Source: Tetrapyrgos nigripes
Taxonomy: Eukaryota > Basidiomycota > Agaricomycetes > Agaricales > Campanellaceae
Length of the DNA stretch: 64,000 bases
Direction of reading: 5' to 3'
NCBI GenBank assembly: GCA_013368315.1
Contig: JAACJM010000266.1
Location: forward strand, 45,285 to 109,284
The translations under genes were made by a program, and so were the position numbers. Positions 23,303 through 35,116 of the stretch are shown here, piece after piece. The notes beneath the pieces are model-generated. The model had not been told where the DNA came from and did no database searches. It saw nothing but the letters and a program-made list of their open reading frames with translations. Within the stretch, counting starts at the first letter, position 1. Each line of letters begins with the position of its first letter.

Positions 23303-24680
23303 ATGTCCTCTTACTATCAACGCAGAGGAAGAAGACCCTTTGGGACACCTCCAAGTCGTGCCCCTGGGCCTTCCGTTCCAGAGCGTGACTTCTCCGAAGG
23401 ATTGAAAACGACTCTAGTCAAGACGCTCTCAGTTCCTCAGGTCACGGACCAGGAGGATAAGCCTGTGACGATCAAGGACGTCGACTATATTGGTTCGTAC
23501 AATTGGGTTAAAGGGAGCGGAGGGCCCACGATTATTGTTCCAGGTATATATCTAGCACGTCATCTTTACCAAGCTCAACACAATAACTGTTATCTTGCGA
23601 TTTCACATGATTATAGGATCTCCTCCGATATGGCGGAATAGACCGACGCCTTACCAAGTTGCTGTCGACTCTGGTCTCGTCTTTGTTGATCAAAACGGTC
23701 ACTGGATGGGGTCTCACACTTTACTTCCCTTAGTAGCTGCAGTCGACGCTTACGCTGAAGAACAAGGAAACCCGCCTTTCGAATGGAAGTCGGTCGACAT
23801 TGTCACCGATCGAAATGGGCTCAGGAAGCTGTTGCGTTGGATTGGCGACACAAAGAAAGAGTTTAGGATCGACCTTCAGCTTGCAGGGAGGACTGTGTTG
23901 TTAAATAGATGGGAGAAGAAGACCCAGGAACGAGCTCATACTAACTATGGCCACAACTTTGAGAAGGAGTCGACCCAGCCTGCGAAAGGATGCGAAGAGA
24001 GTACAGGTCATCATAGGATAGTTTGCTATGTAAGTGTTTGTCAGGTAAATTTCTGGATCTATACTCACGACTCGCGTTCCAAGGACATCAACGGTTTGAA
24101 GATGGTTGTAAGGTTCGAGGTAGATGCATGCATTCCAAACAAGAGCACGTCTACTAGAGATCCACGAAGGCCATCCGAGTCCACTATCGACGATCTGACG
24201 AATGCTATGTCCAGGACCACCTTGACTTCTACCAAACTCGATACGATCATGACTATCCCTTTTGGCAAGAGCAAACTGATCGTCAACAAAGCAGGAGATG
24301 TCGTCCCTCAGAATCTCATCGCTGAATTGACAACATGTTCTCAGAAAAGAGCAGACTCTTTCGATTGGGATGAAACGTTTCCCCAGTTGTACCTCTCCCA
24401 AACCCCTCATCATTTCCTCGCGGTTCATCAACTCGGTCTCTTCCAACAGGTCCAGAAGAGAGAGCTTTATAGAGCGGAACTCAAATCCCAGGACACGAGG
24501 CTTCAACCAAAGTTCCAGAAATTGGTACGCGTTCTTGGAATGATCAAGAATATGGTCATGGAACATGGAGAGCGGTCTAGGCTGAGCATCGTTTTTCGAG
24601 ACGGGGAAATGAAGGTGTTCGAGAGGCTGAGCGAAGAGGATTGCTTGCCAACGGATTATATGAAGAAATTTTCAGTTTGA
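23303..24680 (+). CDS. Conserved fungal protein of unknown function
   Basis: Exons 23303-23543, 23617-24029 and 24084-24680 join in phase to 416 residues. The start is the ATG after the CCACC context at 23298-23302. Recognisable conserved blocks are IGSYNWVKGSGGPTIIVPG, SPPIWRNRPTPYQV, a DSGLVFVDQNGHWM strand, VDIVTDRNGLRKLLRWI, and GHNFEKE...GHHRIVCYDINGLKMVVRFEVD. I recall this arrangement (SYNW, then PTIIVPGSPP-W, then DRNNLRKLL, then GHNFE, then HHRI) from many agaricomycete and ascomycete proteins, some of them annotated, I think wrongly, as geranylgeranyl pyrophosphate synthase. None of the Asp-rich motifs of prenyl synthases is present. No signal peptide or membrane helix. A start codon further upstream is not supported by the frame. 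Confidence 0.8.
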
Positions 24681-24750
24681 TACTTGGTTTCGTCGGCGGA
24701 AGGTTGCGTACTTGTCTGTACATGTACTTCTAGAACATCTTTTGACAAAT

Positions 24751-25071
24751 TAGAGCTGATTAGCAGCGCCCATTTTTGCGCAATTTTTGCGGTCTCGGAA
24801 TTCTCCGGACGCTGATCGGTTAAGTTCTAAATGCCGTCATCTGGGTCGAAGGCTTGCACTGTACTATCCCTCCGCACTATTCCATTGTTAGTGCTCGCAA
24901 TGCATTCTGGACATATCTAGAGGATGTTTTGGAAGTTTTGAGACTAAAGTATGAGGGAAGTGTGGAGGCATACCAAAAATCCTGCAATTTGTCTTAGTAA
25001 GTACCACAGAAATCAACTCGCCTTTCGGCTAAGTTTCGGAGATAAAAAAAGGGCGCTGCTAATCAGCTCTA
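24751..25071. mobile_element. TA-flanked MITE with 19-bp perfect terminal inverted repeats
   Basis: Left end TA then GAGCTGATTAGCAGCGCCC (24753-24771); right end is its exact reverse complement at 25051-25069, followed by TA (25070-25071). The unit is about 320 bp with no coding capacity. A TA duplication plus inverted ends fits a Tc1/mariner-type non-autonomous element. Confidence 0.75.
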
Positions 25072-27185
25072 TTGAGAGGTAGCTTAAACTGTACAGTTTC
25101 TCGGAACTTACCGATTTTGATTGGCGCTGTACGCCACAGCCTGGGTCAACTTCTTTGCCACGTCGCCAAAACACATCGTTCACTGGTTTGTTCTATGCAA
25201 GTCGGGTATACAAACATTGGATGAATGACTCTCAGTGTAAGCTTTCCCAGCCCCGGTCAGGTGGTGGCGACATCCAAAGGCCTAGATTCTTCGAGATCGT
25301 ATTGTAAGCTATGGCTTGTTGCGCGCCATCCAGCTACGTACCGCCATGAAAGTACACAGCTGGCTAGTCGGCGACTTCTACACCCCTTCCAGCCGCTAAT
25401 GCCACCCACTGTTGATTGGCCTGGGTTCCTTCTCGGAGCTGCATGATTATAGGAGGTTACTGTCTCCGTACCAAGTTGCGGAGGCAGGATCTAGGACTGT
25501 ACATGTGGATGGGTACCGGCCACGGTGTATCCGAAGTCAATTCTAAGCTCTCGTATTCCCATTCATGTACTATGACTGTGCTAGATGGAGCTCTCGCTGA
25601 CGCTACTCTTTGTTCAATCCAGGCCCGTTTTTGACCTCACCGGAGCAAGCGCCACCCTTGTACATGCACTTACAAGGTTAGTTTTTCCCAACAATCATAA
25701 AAGAGTTCCTAGTCGCCAACGTTCGCTAATCCCAATCTGACTGGATGTGTTAATGTTCTTGATTGCCACACTCGGTTAAGCTTTCTTCAATACAGCGAGC
25801 GTAAAGCAAGGAGAAAATGGTACACATGTGCGCACTTACTGTGTCTGTTCGTTTTCTAGATTTCTGTTGGCTAATCAGACCGTGTTATTCTGCCCAGGGC
25901 TCTTCCTGTCATTGAATAACATGGTTTTCCAGAGTCAGCAGGCAGGCACTTGTTAGTATTCGCTAAGGAGCATATGATGCGAACACCAAAGGCTCTTACT
26001 TGTGCCAGAGGACTGGTAGCGGAATTGTCTTTCGGACCTCGAGAGCGCTTGGCAAATGATTGATTTGTCGAGTACGTACCTCACGGGCATCTCAGGTGAA
26101 GCCTCCTGTTTTATTACCCAAACTTTCATCTTACTAGTAGTATCTGATGATTCTGATCGAGAGTAGCGCTTTTTCGCGCCTTGTCAGAAAGTGAAAAGAT
26201 CGTAGATAAATTTCAACCACGTAAAGCGACTAGCCTTCATACGTATTTACCAAGTATTTAGCACCAGGGTCATCCAAGGGTCATGCCGTTTCCTTCAGGA
26301 AAGCATAGTTCGCGAAGAATGCGACTTATTTCCCTATTGGCATGTTGATCATCTCCTCAAAGTCGGGGTGGCAAGATAGACGAAAGCGACACCGAGACAC
26401 TGGACTTGCTTGTCCAATGAATTAACGATATTCCCGAAACCTCTCAGGAGAAGATCAATTAATGTATCGGTAGCTAATTTCCTTTCTTTTTCGGACGTGC
26501 TCGCTGTCTTTTTGGTGGCTCAGTTGTCAGAGTCAGGATGCTTCATACGTGAGGTTGCTCATTGAAACTTCATAAACCTGTACAGCATCGTTGCCCAACG
26601 CTTGACTAATTTATCCCAAGCTGCGATTTGTAGTGTGGACCTATCTTCCCTAATTTGCTCGTCAGTGTCGTACTGGAAGACCATTCTCAGGATAGTCTAC
26701 ATTCGACGATTTGCAAATTTCATTTACGAACTTTTTTGGGGTATGGGGTATGTTCAGAACTGCATCTTCGCTTAGCACCAGACCAGGCCACGCTTTTAAT
26801 GTGCTTTTAATCGGTGGTACCACAAGACACTACCATATAAAAATACACTTTTCATGAGAATCATCTCACATTCCTTCACGTCCTCTCAATCCGAATTCTT
26901 TCCAGAGAATCTCTTCAATACATCAAGGCAAGTGCCGCTGAAATATCGTGATACATATTCGCAACGTGCAAATCTCTGATCGGACGATGCCGTACTCTAT
27001 GTGCATCCCGAAATTCTTCAATCTGACGCCCTTTCTGTCATTACATATAAAACCGGGGGATAAGGATGTCCTCTTTTCTTCTTCGCCGCCCACCTCTAAC
27101 TTTCTCTTTCTGTAACTGTAACATGCACATGCACTGGATTTAACTCTTGCACTGGATTTGACTTATTCCCCTATCAAGATCTTCT
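25072..27185. other. Intergenic region, no gene seen
   Basis: Two kilobases with only short frames. The right end holds the promoter of the gene at 27186. Confidence 0.45.
27046..27052 (+). promoter_or_regulatory. TATA box of the gene at 27186
   Basis: TATAAAA lies 134 bases before the ATG and is followed by a CT-rich tract (27070-27110), a usual fungal initiator region. Confidence 0.4.
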
Positions 27186-28039
27186 ATGTCTGAAACCCGG
27201 AGACTTTTGGACGCGGCCAAGGCGTTGTCGAGGTTGTTGCACGCCTGTGGTGTTCCTCATGCTTTCTATGGGAGTGTCTTCACCGCGGTGATCGCTAACA
27301 TTCCACAAAGCGATGTGAGTACTACTTCACACTTCTATCCGATTACTGATTACTTATCTTCTCCATAACACGCACACTTCTAGGAAATCTTCTGCATCGT
27401 GGAAGGGGGTCAAGGTCAAACTCATCCCTTTCGGCGAGTGCGTGATGCTGTCGGAGGAATGGAAGATTTTACGACTACTCATTCTCCCTGGACCAATCGG
27501 TGTGACAAACTTGTTTTAACTTTATACTCCTAGCATTGGGTTGACAGTTCGCCTCTGCGTAGTCTACATGTCATGTACCGAAAACCAATCCCGGCGATTG
27601 AGGTGAGTGAGAAGCACACATTCTATATCATAATCCTCGTCTATGAAGTGGCTATTAACGCAAGCTCTGCTCCGCATTGAAGATCGAAATACTTCCTGCT
27701 GGAGAGACCGGTCCGAGACGCCTCGACCCAAGTACGGTGTCTGTCATTCAGGGCATACCATTCTTGACCGTTTCCGAGTTCATTCGAGCGAAGCTAAAGA
27801 CATGGATGATGTGGGTCACTTTCTGATACGAGTATATCTTGGCACACCTACTGATCAAGTTATCGAACTACAGTCGTCGATCGGAAAGGGACGCGATGGA
27901 CATATCCTATGTCACGTCTCGATACTGGAACAAGGTAGACATCAACCGGATACCAGAGCAGGACATGAGCTTTTTCGTTAGTCGTAATCCCGCGACGTTG
28001 CCCGCGTGGATGGCTCTTAGGAGAAAATATGGGGTGTAA
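27186..28039 (+). CDS. Conserved basidiomycete protein, possibly nucleotidyltransferase-like
   Basis: Five exons (27186-27314, 27384-27499, 27548-27602, 27683-27810, 27874-28039) join in phase to 197 residues. Blocks: an N-terminal helix with LLHACGVPHAFYGSVFTAVI, IFCIVEGGQGQTHPFRRVRDA, VMYRKPIPAIEIEILPAGE, then TVSVIQGIPFLTVSEFIRAK and RRSERDAMDISYVTSRYW. A helix followed by Y/F-GS, then a beta strand with acidic residues and a later 'SEFIRAKLKTWMIR...RDAMDI' helix pair, resembles the layout of minimal nucleotidyltransferase-fold proteins. However, I cannot place the metal-binding Asp pair with certainty, so this is inference only. Several basidiomycete genomes carry this protein in multiple copies (from memory). 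No targeting signal. Confidence 0.75.
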
Positions 28040-28642
28040 AAGGCTATCTCTATCTGTATTTGTGATGAACTTTGTAGTATGTATCATTGTATGTATACGT
28101 ATCGGTAAGTACTTCCAGATACTCACTAGCTGCGCACATAACATTCGAACTGTTCCTGGAATACATCTGTACCCCATAGCGATGTTGCGCCACAACACTG
28201 GTGTTGGCGAAGAGATAGCAGGATGGCGTGATGATTGTGTGGAGGACTTCTTGACAGCGTGTAAAAATAGAGATTTACAGCGACCTGTGTTTGCTCCTCA
28301 TCGTCGAAAAATTCGAGGAAAGTCAGTGCTCTAGAGCGTGTTATCATCTTGAGGATCTTTCGGACTTGTAGGACGAAATATCGGGGAATGTACAGGGAAA
28401 AACATCAATGAATTCGTCGTCAACTGAGTTGGAATCTATAGATGTACTCTGTGGACCTTGGCCGAGGCGTACTATGTACTTCAAAATCCTTCGCCGGGGC
28501 GAAAATTTATATCACCAGCTATTCTTAACTTCTTTGACATTGACATTGACAAGCCAGTTTCTAAACTCTTGGATAATGTGGGTGCGAAGTACAGACACGA
28601 TAAGATACATGGTCCTAATCAGCCAATTGCGGTTGGCGTTGT
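28040..28642. other. Region with an unassigned 68-codon frame
   Basis: A short plus-strand frame at 28458-28664 (contains FISPAILNFFDIDIDKPVSK) overlaps the tRNA gene start. It has no recognised family or splice partners and is not called as a gene. Confidence 0.4.
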
Positions 28643-28751
28643 GGTAAGATGGCCGAGTGGTTAAGGCGGTGGATTTAAGCACGTGACTAAGATCTTCACT
28701 TAAATTCCCACTGGGAGAAATCCCGCGTGGGTTCAAACCCCACTCTTACCA
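28643..28751 (+). tRNA. tRNA-Leu (anticodon UAA) with a 26-nt intron
   Basis: Acceptor stem GGTAAGA (28643-28649) pairs with TCTTACC (28744-28750), discriminator A at 28751. D arm GCC...GGC at 28652-28667; anticodon stem 5' side GTGGA (28669-28673), loop TT-TAA-G with anticodon TAA at 28676-28678; intron 28680-28705; stem 3' side CCCAC (28707-28711), giving one A-C mismatch next to the loop. Long variable arm GGGA-GAAA-TCCC as expected for a class II Leu tRNA; T arm GTGGG-TTCAAAC-CCCAC. The intron has CTTAAAT, complementary to the anticodon loop ATTTAAG, the usual anticodon-intron helix of nuclear pre-tRNAs. A box (GGCCGAGTGGTTAAGGC) and B box (GGTTCAAAC) are intact. Confidence 0.95.
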
Positions 28752-29122
28752 TCGCTGTTACTGAACGCTTTTTGGAATTCCAACCAATACCTCTTTCCCC
28801 GAATAGCAGTATTTATTGGGGTGTATGGTTGTGTACATGCTACATACATGGAGAAATAACTAATTCTTCCTGACCCTGCATCATCCTTAGACTTGAACGC
28901 GGCGGTGAAGAGTTCACACTGTCAACCCACAGTACCGTGTTCGTCAACCATGCTCGGCTCCTCAGTATCGCGACACCCAGCCCGACATGACAATCTGACG
29001 TCCTAGACACAACCAAGACATTGGAGCCTTCCTAGTAGGCATCAAAGCAAACGTCGTCAACCCTACCTTCGGTCCCATAGCGATAATTCTGAAACCGAAC
29101 CACTGGGACGTATACATCAAGC
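28752..29122. other. Intergenic region, no gene seen
   Basis: 3' flank of the tRNA and of the minus-strand MFS gene. Confidence 0.5.
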
Positions 29123-30866
29123 CTAGGCCTTCCACCTCCACCTCCCTTTGTCCCTAGCATCCAACCACCGAACATACACAACACACATCGCAGCAGCCAA
29201 TAGTAACGTCCCATCATACACCACCACTTCATTATACCTCTTCTTCAAACCTTCTATACCTCTCTCCATCCCCACCCTGACCTCAGCTCCAGCTTCAACA
29301 CCCCTCTTATGCGTTCCCAGAATAACACCCGCAACCGGCGGCCCAAACATTGACCCAAGTCCCCTAATAAAGTATATCACCGAATTAACACTCGCATAAT
29401 TCTCCACTCCATAAACCTCCATAATCGTCGTCGGCAACAGCGCATTATACCCTCCTGCATAAATCCCGTACATCACTACGAAGGCTATGAACCTACTCTC
29501 TGGCGCGTTGTACCACAGAGCGAAGACTGATAGGGAAGATAGTATACATCCTCCTACGAGGGTATTTTGTCGACCAATGTAGTCTGCGAGGATGCCCATG
29601 AAGATACGGGAGATGCTGTTGACGCCAGAGTTGATGGAGACAAAGAGAGAGGAGGTAGATTGGGAGAGGGAGAGGACGGAGACGGCGTATGAGGACATGT
29701 AGACGATGGGGACGACGTTGCCGCCTGCTTGGAGAAAGGCTCCAAGTGACTATGAAATACGTTTTGGTTAGTTATATGCTTGACGAGGAAGGTAGAGAGA
29801 GAGCCATACTTGATACCAGAACGTCCCTCTCCTCATCAAACTCTTATTAGGCAGCGTCGAGCTACGTCCATTACCACCACCACCAGAATCTTTACCCCTA
29901 ACGACAGACGCAACACCGACACCCACTGCGAGATTCCATATACCCAAAATTCGTAAAGACCAGCCTATTCCGTATTTGTCTAGCAAGTGTTGCAAGACGA
30001 GAGCCATGACGAGTCCACCTACACCAGAGCCCGCCAGGATGGTGCCCATAGCGAAGCCACGATGACGGTCAAAGTACATGGGTGCGAAGGTTATGAGGGG
30101 GTAGTAGTACATGGACGAGCCGAAGCCATAGAGGAGGGCTTGGGTCAAGTAGAGGTGCCATAGCTAGAAGAGATAGACAAATTAGAGGAATTAGTACAAG
30201 TTGTATGATAGTGAAACAAACACACCTTCGTAGCAAAACTCGCAAGCACCAATCCTAAACTCATAACCAATGCCCCGACAAGAGTGATTAGCGTCCCGTT
30301 ATCAAATTTCCAACACCCAAATCTTCCCAAACCCAAAACGCTGGAAGTGGATGCCGACGGACTCCAACTCCAACCCTTCGTCTTGTGCAAAAGTGGACTG
30401 ACGAAGATACCTCCACTCCACGTCAGCCCAGTTCCTATAGAGCCGACAAGTGATACAAGGGCATCTTGACCTTGGGCATCGGTGATGTTGCTTCGGGATG
30501 AAGTGTAAAACTCCTAGGAGTATGAGTGGTGGTGATAACAGGTAACAGTCAGTTACGACGCGATCAAGGGTGCAGTAGAGAGCTCACCTGGAAAATACCA
30601 TACACCTGGTTTATCCCAATGACATGAAAAGTCATCAAACTACCCGCAATGACGAGTTTGATTTGGTATGACCGCGTCGCGGCGTCTGTCTGAAACCGAG
30701 CTAGACTTATACTTGGTGGTGTACTAGTTGTTGACAATTCTGCTGGCGTCAATTGCTCCACAGTGTGTACAGGTCCAGGAGAAGCTTCCATGCCTGACAT
30801 TATTCGAGAACGAGATTGTAGCTCAAATCGCTCCGGTTGCCTAGGTTCGTCTAGATGGTCCGTCAT
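29123..30866 (-). CDS. MFS transporter of the monocarboxylate porter type
   Basis: Exons (minus) 30866-30588, 30513-30226, 30163-29810 and 29749-29123 join in phase to 515 residues. After a cytosolic N-terminus of about 65 residues, hydrophobic segments alternate to give the 12-helix major facilitator pattern. Segments that identify the family include AGSLMTFHVIGINQVYGIFQ (helix 1), SLVGSIGTGLTWSGGIFVSP (helix 2), LLYGFGSSMYYYPLITFAPM with YFDRHRGFAMG (helices 4-5 loop), and SRIFMGILADYIGRQNTLVG, the family's R-x-x-x-G-x-x-A-D-x-x-GR-x-N signature between helices 8 and 9. These proteins carry monocarboxylates or related small acids and some act on riboflavin or unknown substrates; the substrate cannot be read from the sequence. 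The central loop holds a Gly/Ser run. Plasma membrane is likely. Confidence 0.88.
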
Positions 30867-31354
30867 TGTTGTGTTGAGGACACGTAGAACCTCTTAGATG
30901 GTTGGCACGGTCCCTGGAATAGTTCCAGGTCTAGGATCTGGGGAATGAAAAGTGAATTAACGACCAGGTCATCTATTATATGTTGCGGGACGAACCGGGT
31001 GAGAGATCGCGATGATATGATTACTATTTGACCCTTTTGGTTCGGATCTACTTCTGGAGGTGGAGGTAGTTTCATATCGCTACATAACGATACTTTGAAA
31101 GGGAGACTCAAACTCAAAGATTGTGGTAGTGATGTTGGTGGTCGAGGTTCAAGGAAGGTTTCTTACGCGTGACGTACAACTCTACTTTTACGCGCAGTCT
31201 ACACCTAGAGTAATTGATTTCCGCAAAGCTTCGGGGCGAGAGATATACTCTGCAGGCTACATATATAGTAGGGTACAAATAGCAAAAGGCTATCTCGTTA
31301 GACACTTGTCCTCCCTAACGACTCCTAAAGCCAACGCCAGAACCAACGGTCAAC
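30867..31354. other. Promoter region of the MFS gene and 3' flank of thioredoxin copy 1
   Basis: About 490 bases, no gene. A TATATATAG-like stretch at about 31258-31268 is too far upstream to be assigned with confidence. Confidence 0.4.
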
Positions 31355-31988
31355 CTAGGTCGCTTGGCCCGCCGCACCTTCCTTGATCAGATTCTGTGAA
31401 ATGAGAAGGACAGTGAGAACACTAGTCATTTCTGAATAACAACCAAGGAAATCGATGGCAGATACCTGTAACTCTGGTAGGCGAGGACCTGGGAGATCCT
31501 TAATCTTATTTCCGTCCTTGAAGAGCATGAAGGTTGGGACCTGGTAGTGGGAACAGTAAGGAAAGAACGAACACACAGACATCAACGTTGGAACTTCAAC
31601 TCGGAAATAACTGTAGCAGCATCGTAAATTGGAAAAGACTAACCGCTTTAATCCCCACCTCCTGCGCAATCTCCTCCTGGTCATCAATATCCACTTTATA
31701 AAACTCCACCTTCAACTCAGACTCTTCGGCGGCGTGTTCTTCGGCCAGTTTATCGAAAACGGGAGAAATTGCTTTGCATGGCCCACACCATGCTGCCCAA
31801 AAGTCAATGATGGCAGGTTTGCCGGTGTTAATCTGGGTTATACATAGATGGTCATGAAATCAGAACAAACCCTAGAGAGTCTGAGACACGAGCAGGAACG
31901 CGAAACGCGGATACTAGTATGTACTCGGGAGTAATTGACGTACAACTCGACGAAACTCCTCTATGGAAGAGATTGTTTTGACTACCAT
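31355..31988 (-). CDS. Thioredoxin, tandem copy 1
   Basis: Exons (minus) 31988-31944, 31832-31644, 31540-31466 and 31393-31355 give 115 residues. The active site is WCGPC with redox cysteines 31 and 34, preceded by IIDFWAAW and followed by [34 protein letters not shown] carries the cis-Pro and FMLFKDGNKI the final strand; all are canonical for a cytosolic dithiol-disulfide thioredoxin of about 105-115 residues. It reduces protein disulfides using electrons from thioredoxin reductase. No leader peptide. The neighbour at 32759-33306 is a paralog with the same four-exon plan; copy 1 has two or more extra residues in the AEEHAAEESELK loop and a different C-terminal tail (LIKEGAAGQAT). Confidence 0.95.
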
Positions 31989-32758
31989 AGCGCGTCTATA
32001 TCCAGGAGGTGATATCAAGAAGAATAAGCGACGCGGTGATACCGTGGAGAGATCTGTACTACTACTAGAGCCACTGGAGTCTCAATGAGACCTGAGAATT
32101 TGACGAGCTGATTATAACCAGTTCGAGGTGCACCACGTGAAGTGCTCACTCAGCTACCTTTGAGGTTGCGTGACGTTTCTGAGCCTTGTACTAAGCAATC
32201 GTGGCGCCTACAGTGTACAGATCAGTAAAGAGCTTGGACGCGCGTGCCCGAAAAGGAGAGTGGACATAGAGTCAGTCAGGGCCTAGACCAAATCGACAAA
32301 CGACAGCGGCTACGACATTCATTCTTGAAGGCGAGGGACACTGGTGACTGCAGAATATTAGATGCCAAGGGAGTGGTTTGTCCAAGTAGAAGAGGACGAG
32401 TTTGACAGCGAGACGGTTTCTTTAAAGGAAATTCACGGAGCAGAACTTGACTTGAGGGTCAAGGGTCGAAGTCAAGTGGTGTTGGTGGCTGGTCACTAGT
32501 TGTTGTGGTCGAGGTCCAAAAAAAATTGCGTGTGACTGCGGCGGTACTGTCAAAGCACGCCATTACACTGTAACAGGTTGTCCATCTTCAAGCAGCCCAA
32601 GGCAAACGAGTACCGGTTTAGAGGTCAATTATAATCTATACAGATTTCACGATGAGTATGTTACATGTACATCTTCAGGCAATTTACAAAGCGCGAGAAA
32701 CGGGAAACAGATGCGAAACTTGAAAGTCCTTCAACTTCAACAAATCGGCGGGGTCAAT
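31989..32758. other. Promoter of thioredoxin copy 1 / 3' flank of copy 2
   Basis: 770 bases between the two thioredoxin genes; no gene seen. Confidence 0.5.
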
Positions 32759-33306
32759 CTAAGCTGCGACGAAGCTGGTTGCGTCGTTCTTGACGAGGAC
32801 CTGCGGAATGGACAAACGATTGTTAGATACCAGACTACGCGTGTTGATGAGGGATACTCACCTCCAGAGCTTTAGGATCAGCCCCTACCAAATCCTTGAC
32901 CTTGTTTCCATCATGAAACAGCATGAAAGTAGGCATCTATACATGTCTCGTCAGAATCCACATCCTTCCTAAAACAACTATCAGAGGACAGAGGAAATTA
33001 AACTCACCGCCTTAATCCCCACCTCCTGCGCAATCTGCTCTTGCTCATCCACATCCACTTTATAAAACTCGACATCCTTCAATTCCTCCAAGTCGGAGAA
33101 TTTTTCGAAAATGGGAGAGATGGCTCTGCATGGCCCGCACCATGTTGCCCAAAAGTCGATGACGACGGGTTTGCCAGAGTTAATCTAGAGTACATACATA
33201 TACGCGTCAGACGCAGTCAGGAAGGCATCATCATGATCGATGAAAAAAGGACCAGACGTACAATTCCTTGGAACTCTTCAAAAGACGAGATTGCTTTGAC
33301 ACCCAT
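32759..33306 (-). CDS. Thioredoxin, tandem copy 2
   Basis: Exons (minus) 33306-33262, 33184-33008, 32936-32862 and 32800-32759 give 112 residues. WCGPC with cysteines 31 and 34; [20 protein letters not shown] around the active site; [20 protein letters not shown] holds the cis-Pro; [20 protein letters not shown] follows. Exon 1 (45 nt) and exon 3 (75 nt) have the same length as in copy 1 and the introns sit at the same codons, so the two arose by tandem duplication. Identity is clearly below that of a very recent copy, suggesting both are kept by selection. Cytosolic electron carrier for ribonucleotide reductase, peroxiredoxins and methionine sulfoxide reductases (known for the family). Confidence 0.95.
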
Positions 33307-35116
33307 GGTTTTCTGAGTTTTGCGAGAGAAGTCGGTGTATGAGAGCGATGTGTAGTAGTGTAGTAAAAGTAGAGGTTGGAGCACAAGGCTTCGGTTGACG
33401 TCGGGGTCTTATAGGTTTTGGAGAACGACCGGACACGTGTCTCACTGACTAAGGGATGTCGCCATAATGGTTCTTGGAGTTATCTTGGGGCAGTAATGAT
33501 GCATTAATGATGAGGCACTGGCGGGGGAGTGTACCTGTCTTAGTCTAGTAACCTTTGACCTACTGACAATGAATCAGATCAACATTGCACATGTCATGGC
33601 AGTGAGTGAGTCTAATCGATATCAAAGCTTACCAGGACAAGCGCATTTCGCTCGACTTCAGCTGACCAACGCTGACAGTACTTGAAGAAAGTTGAAGCTC
33701 GGATTGCGCACCTGCGCAGTCACGTAGTAGTCAGAGGCTGTCAGAATTAGTCATGGTCTACCAATGGGTCCGGCTGAAAGCTATCACTGTGGTCAGCCTC
33801 GGTCACTGTGGGCCAGTCGGGAGAAAGGGCATCCCGAAGATTGACAAGGGGAATGGCCAGGACCAGGAATCTCCCTTGAAGCTGTGAAGCAAATGTGAAG
33901 AAGAGCCTATGGCTGTAGTCGTGAGAAAGCCTAGATATATATGGGATAAAAACCAAGCTACCTTTGGAATAGCGTTATACTTTGCAAACGAAACGGAACA
34001 GTAGACTCGCCACTACATCATACATATGCAACTATGATTTGGCTCTGATAGACTGGTATGAATAACCCAACCTACAAATTTAAAGATATTCCATTATAAC
34101 AAAAGGACAACGTAGGATATCTAAGTATAGTAAGTATGTCATGATAAATGATTGAGAATTGATTGAGGCCTGAGGCCTGAGCTGAGACTGAGTACTGAGG
34201 ACTGAGGATGGAGGACTGGGGACTATGCAGCGAAGTATGTATGTAGTAACCCGTAACCCATAATTTGAGTAAGTCGGGGACTTAGAGCTTGGGACTCTTG
34301 TAAGTGTAACTGGACTGGAACTTGTAAGGACCGACGAAAAAATCCATGATTGATAATGACCTAACAACAACAGAAAGACAGAAGGAAAGCGATGAAGGGG
34401 ATGATATGATAAAGAGAAAAGAAGAGTAGAAAGACCGAAGAGAGGGAGATGTAAACAGAAATGCAAACAGTGAAGAAGAAAACCGACAAAAAAGTGAAAA
34501 CCGTAACGATGATAGGTGACAAAAAGTCATGAAAAGATAACGAGGCAAATGCAAACAGAGACTTGAGGGTGATAACGGTATGGGTGGGTAATCGGTATAG
34601 GTCTAAGCGTAGGCGTAGGCGCTGGATAGTGTAAACGGTACAAGGGCGGGATGACGAAAGCGTTTCCTCCACAACGCGCCCATGACATGACCGGAGGTAG
34701 CCATAGAAGGTAGAGCAAGCGGACGAAACCGGAACAGAGCGACGACACAAGCAAGGACGACGACACGACAAAAGGAGACTGGTAATGAGCGACGACAGAG
34801 AGGACAAAGGGTAGAGAGCCATGGACATGTAGAGGTAGAGATGACCTCAGAGATGAGCAGACAGACGGGGAAAGGGAGAAAGGCGAGAGTTCAAGAGTTC
34901 GAGGTGTAGAAGTGGGAAGTGTCCTTAGGTGAAAAGACATGAGATAGCGGAGAAGATACGAACTAGAAAAAGAAGAGTGACGAAAGGTTGAGATGAGCAT
35001 ATATGCTGTCAATGGAAAAGAAAAAGAAAAAGACGGCAAAGAAAGAACACAAAAAGAAGGAAAAAAAAAACCAAAAAAAATCACGAAAATAACAGAAAAA
35101 GACACACACCCACATC
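33307..35116. other. Intergenic region, no gene seen
   Basis: 1.8 kb. The left part is the promoter of thioredoxin copy 2. An imperfect GACTGAG/GAGGCCTGAG run lies at 34150-34225. The plus strand is purine-rich from 34370 to 35110, which creates long but low-complexity Ser/Leu frames on the minus strand that I do not accept as coding. Confidence 0.45.

Noticed and set aside
25225..25634. Two overlapping 70-codon frames
   Set aside because: No conserved motifs or introns linking them; consistent with chance.
28408..28664. Frame overlapping the tRNA-Leu start
   Set aside because: Runs into the tRNA gene and lacks any conserved partner exons.
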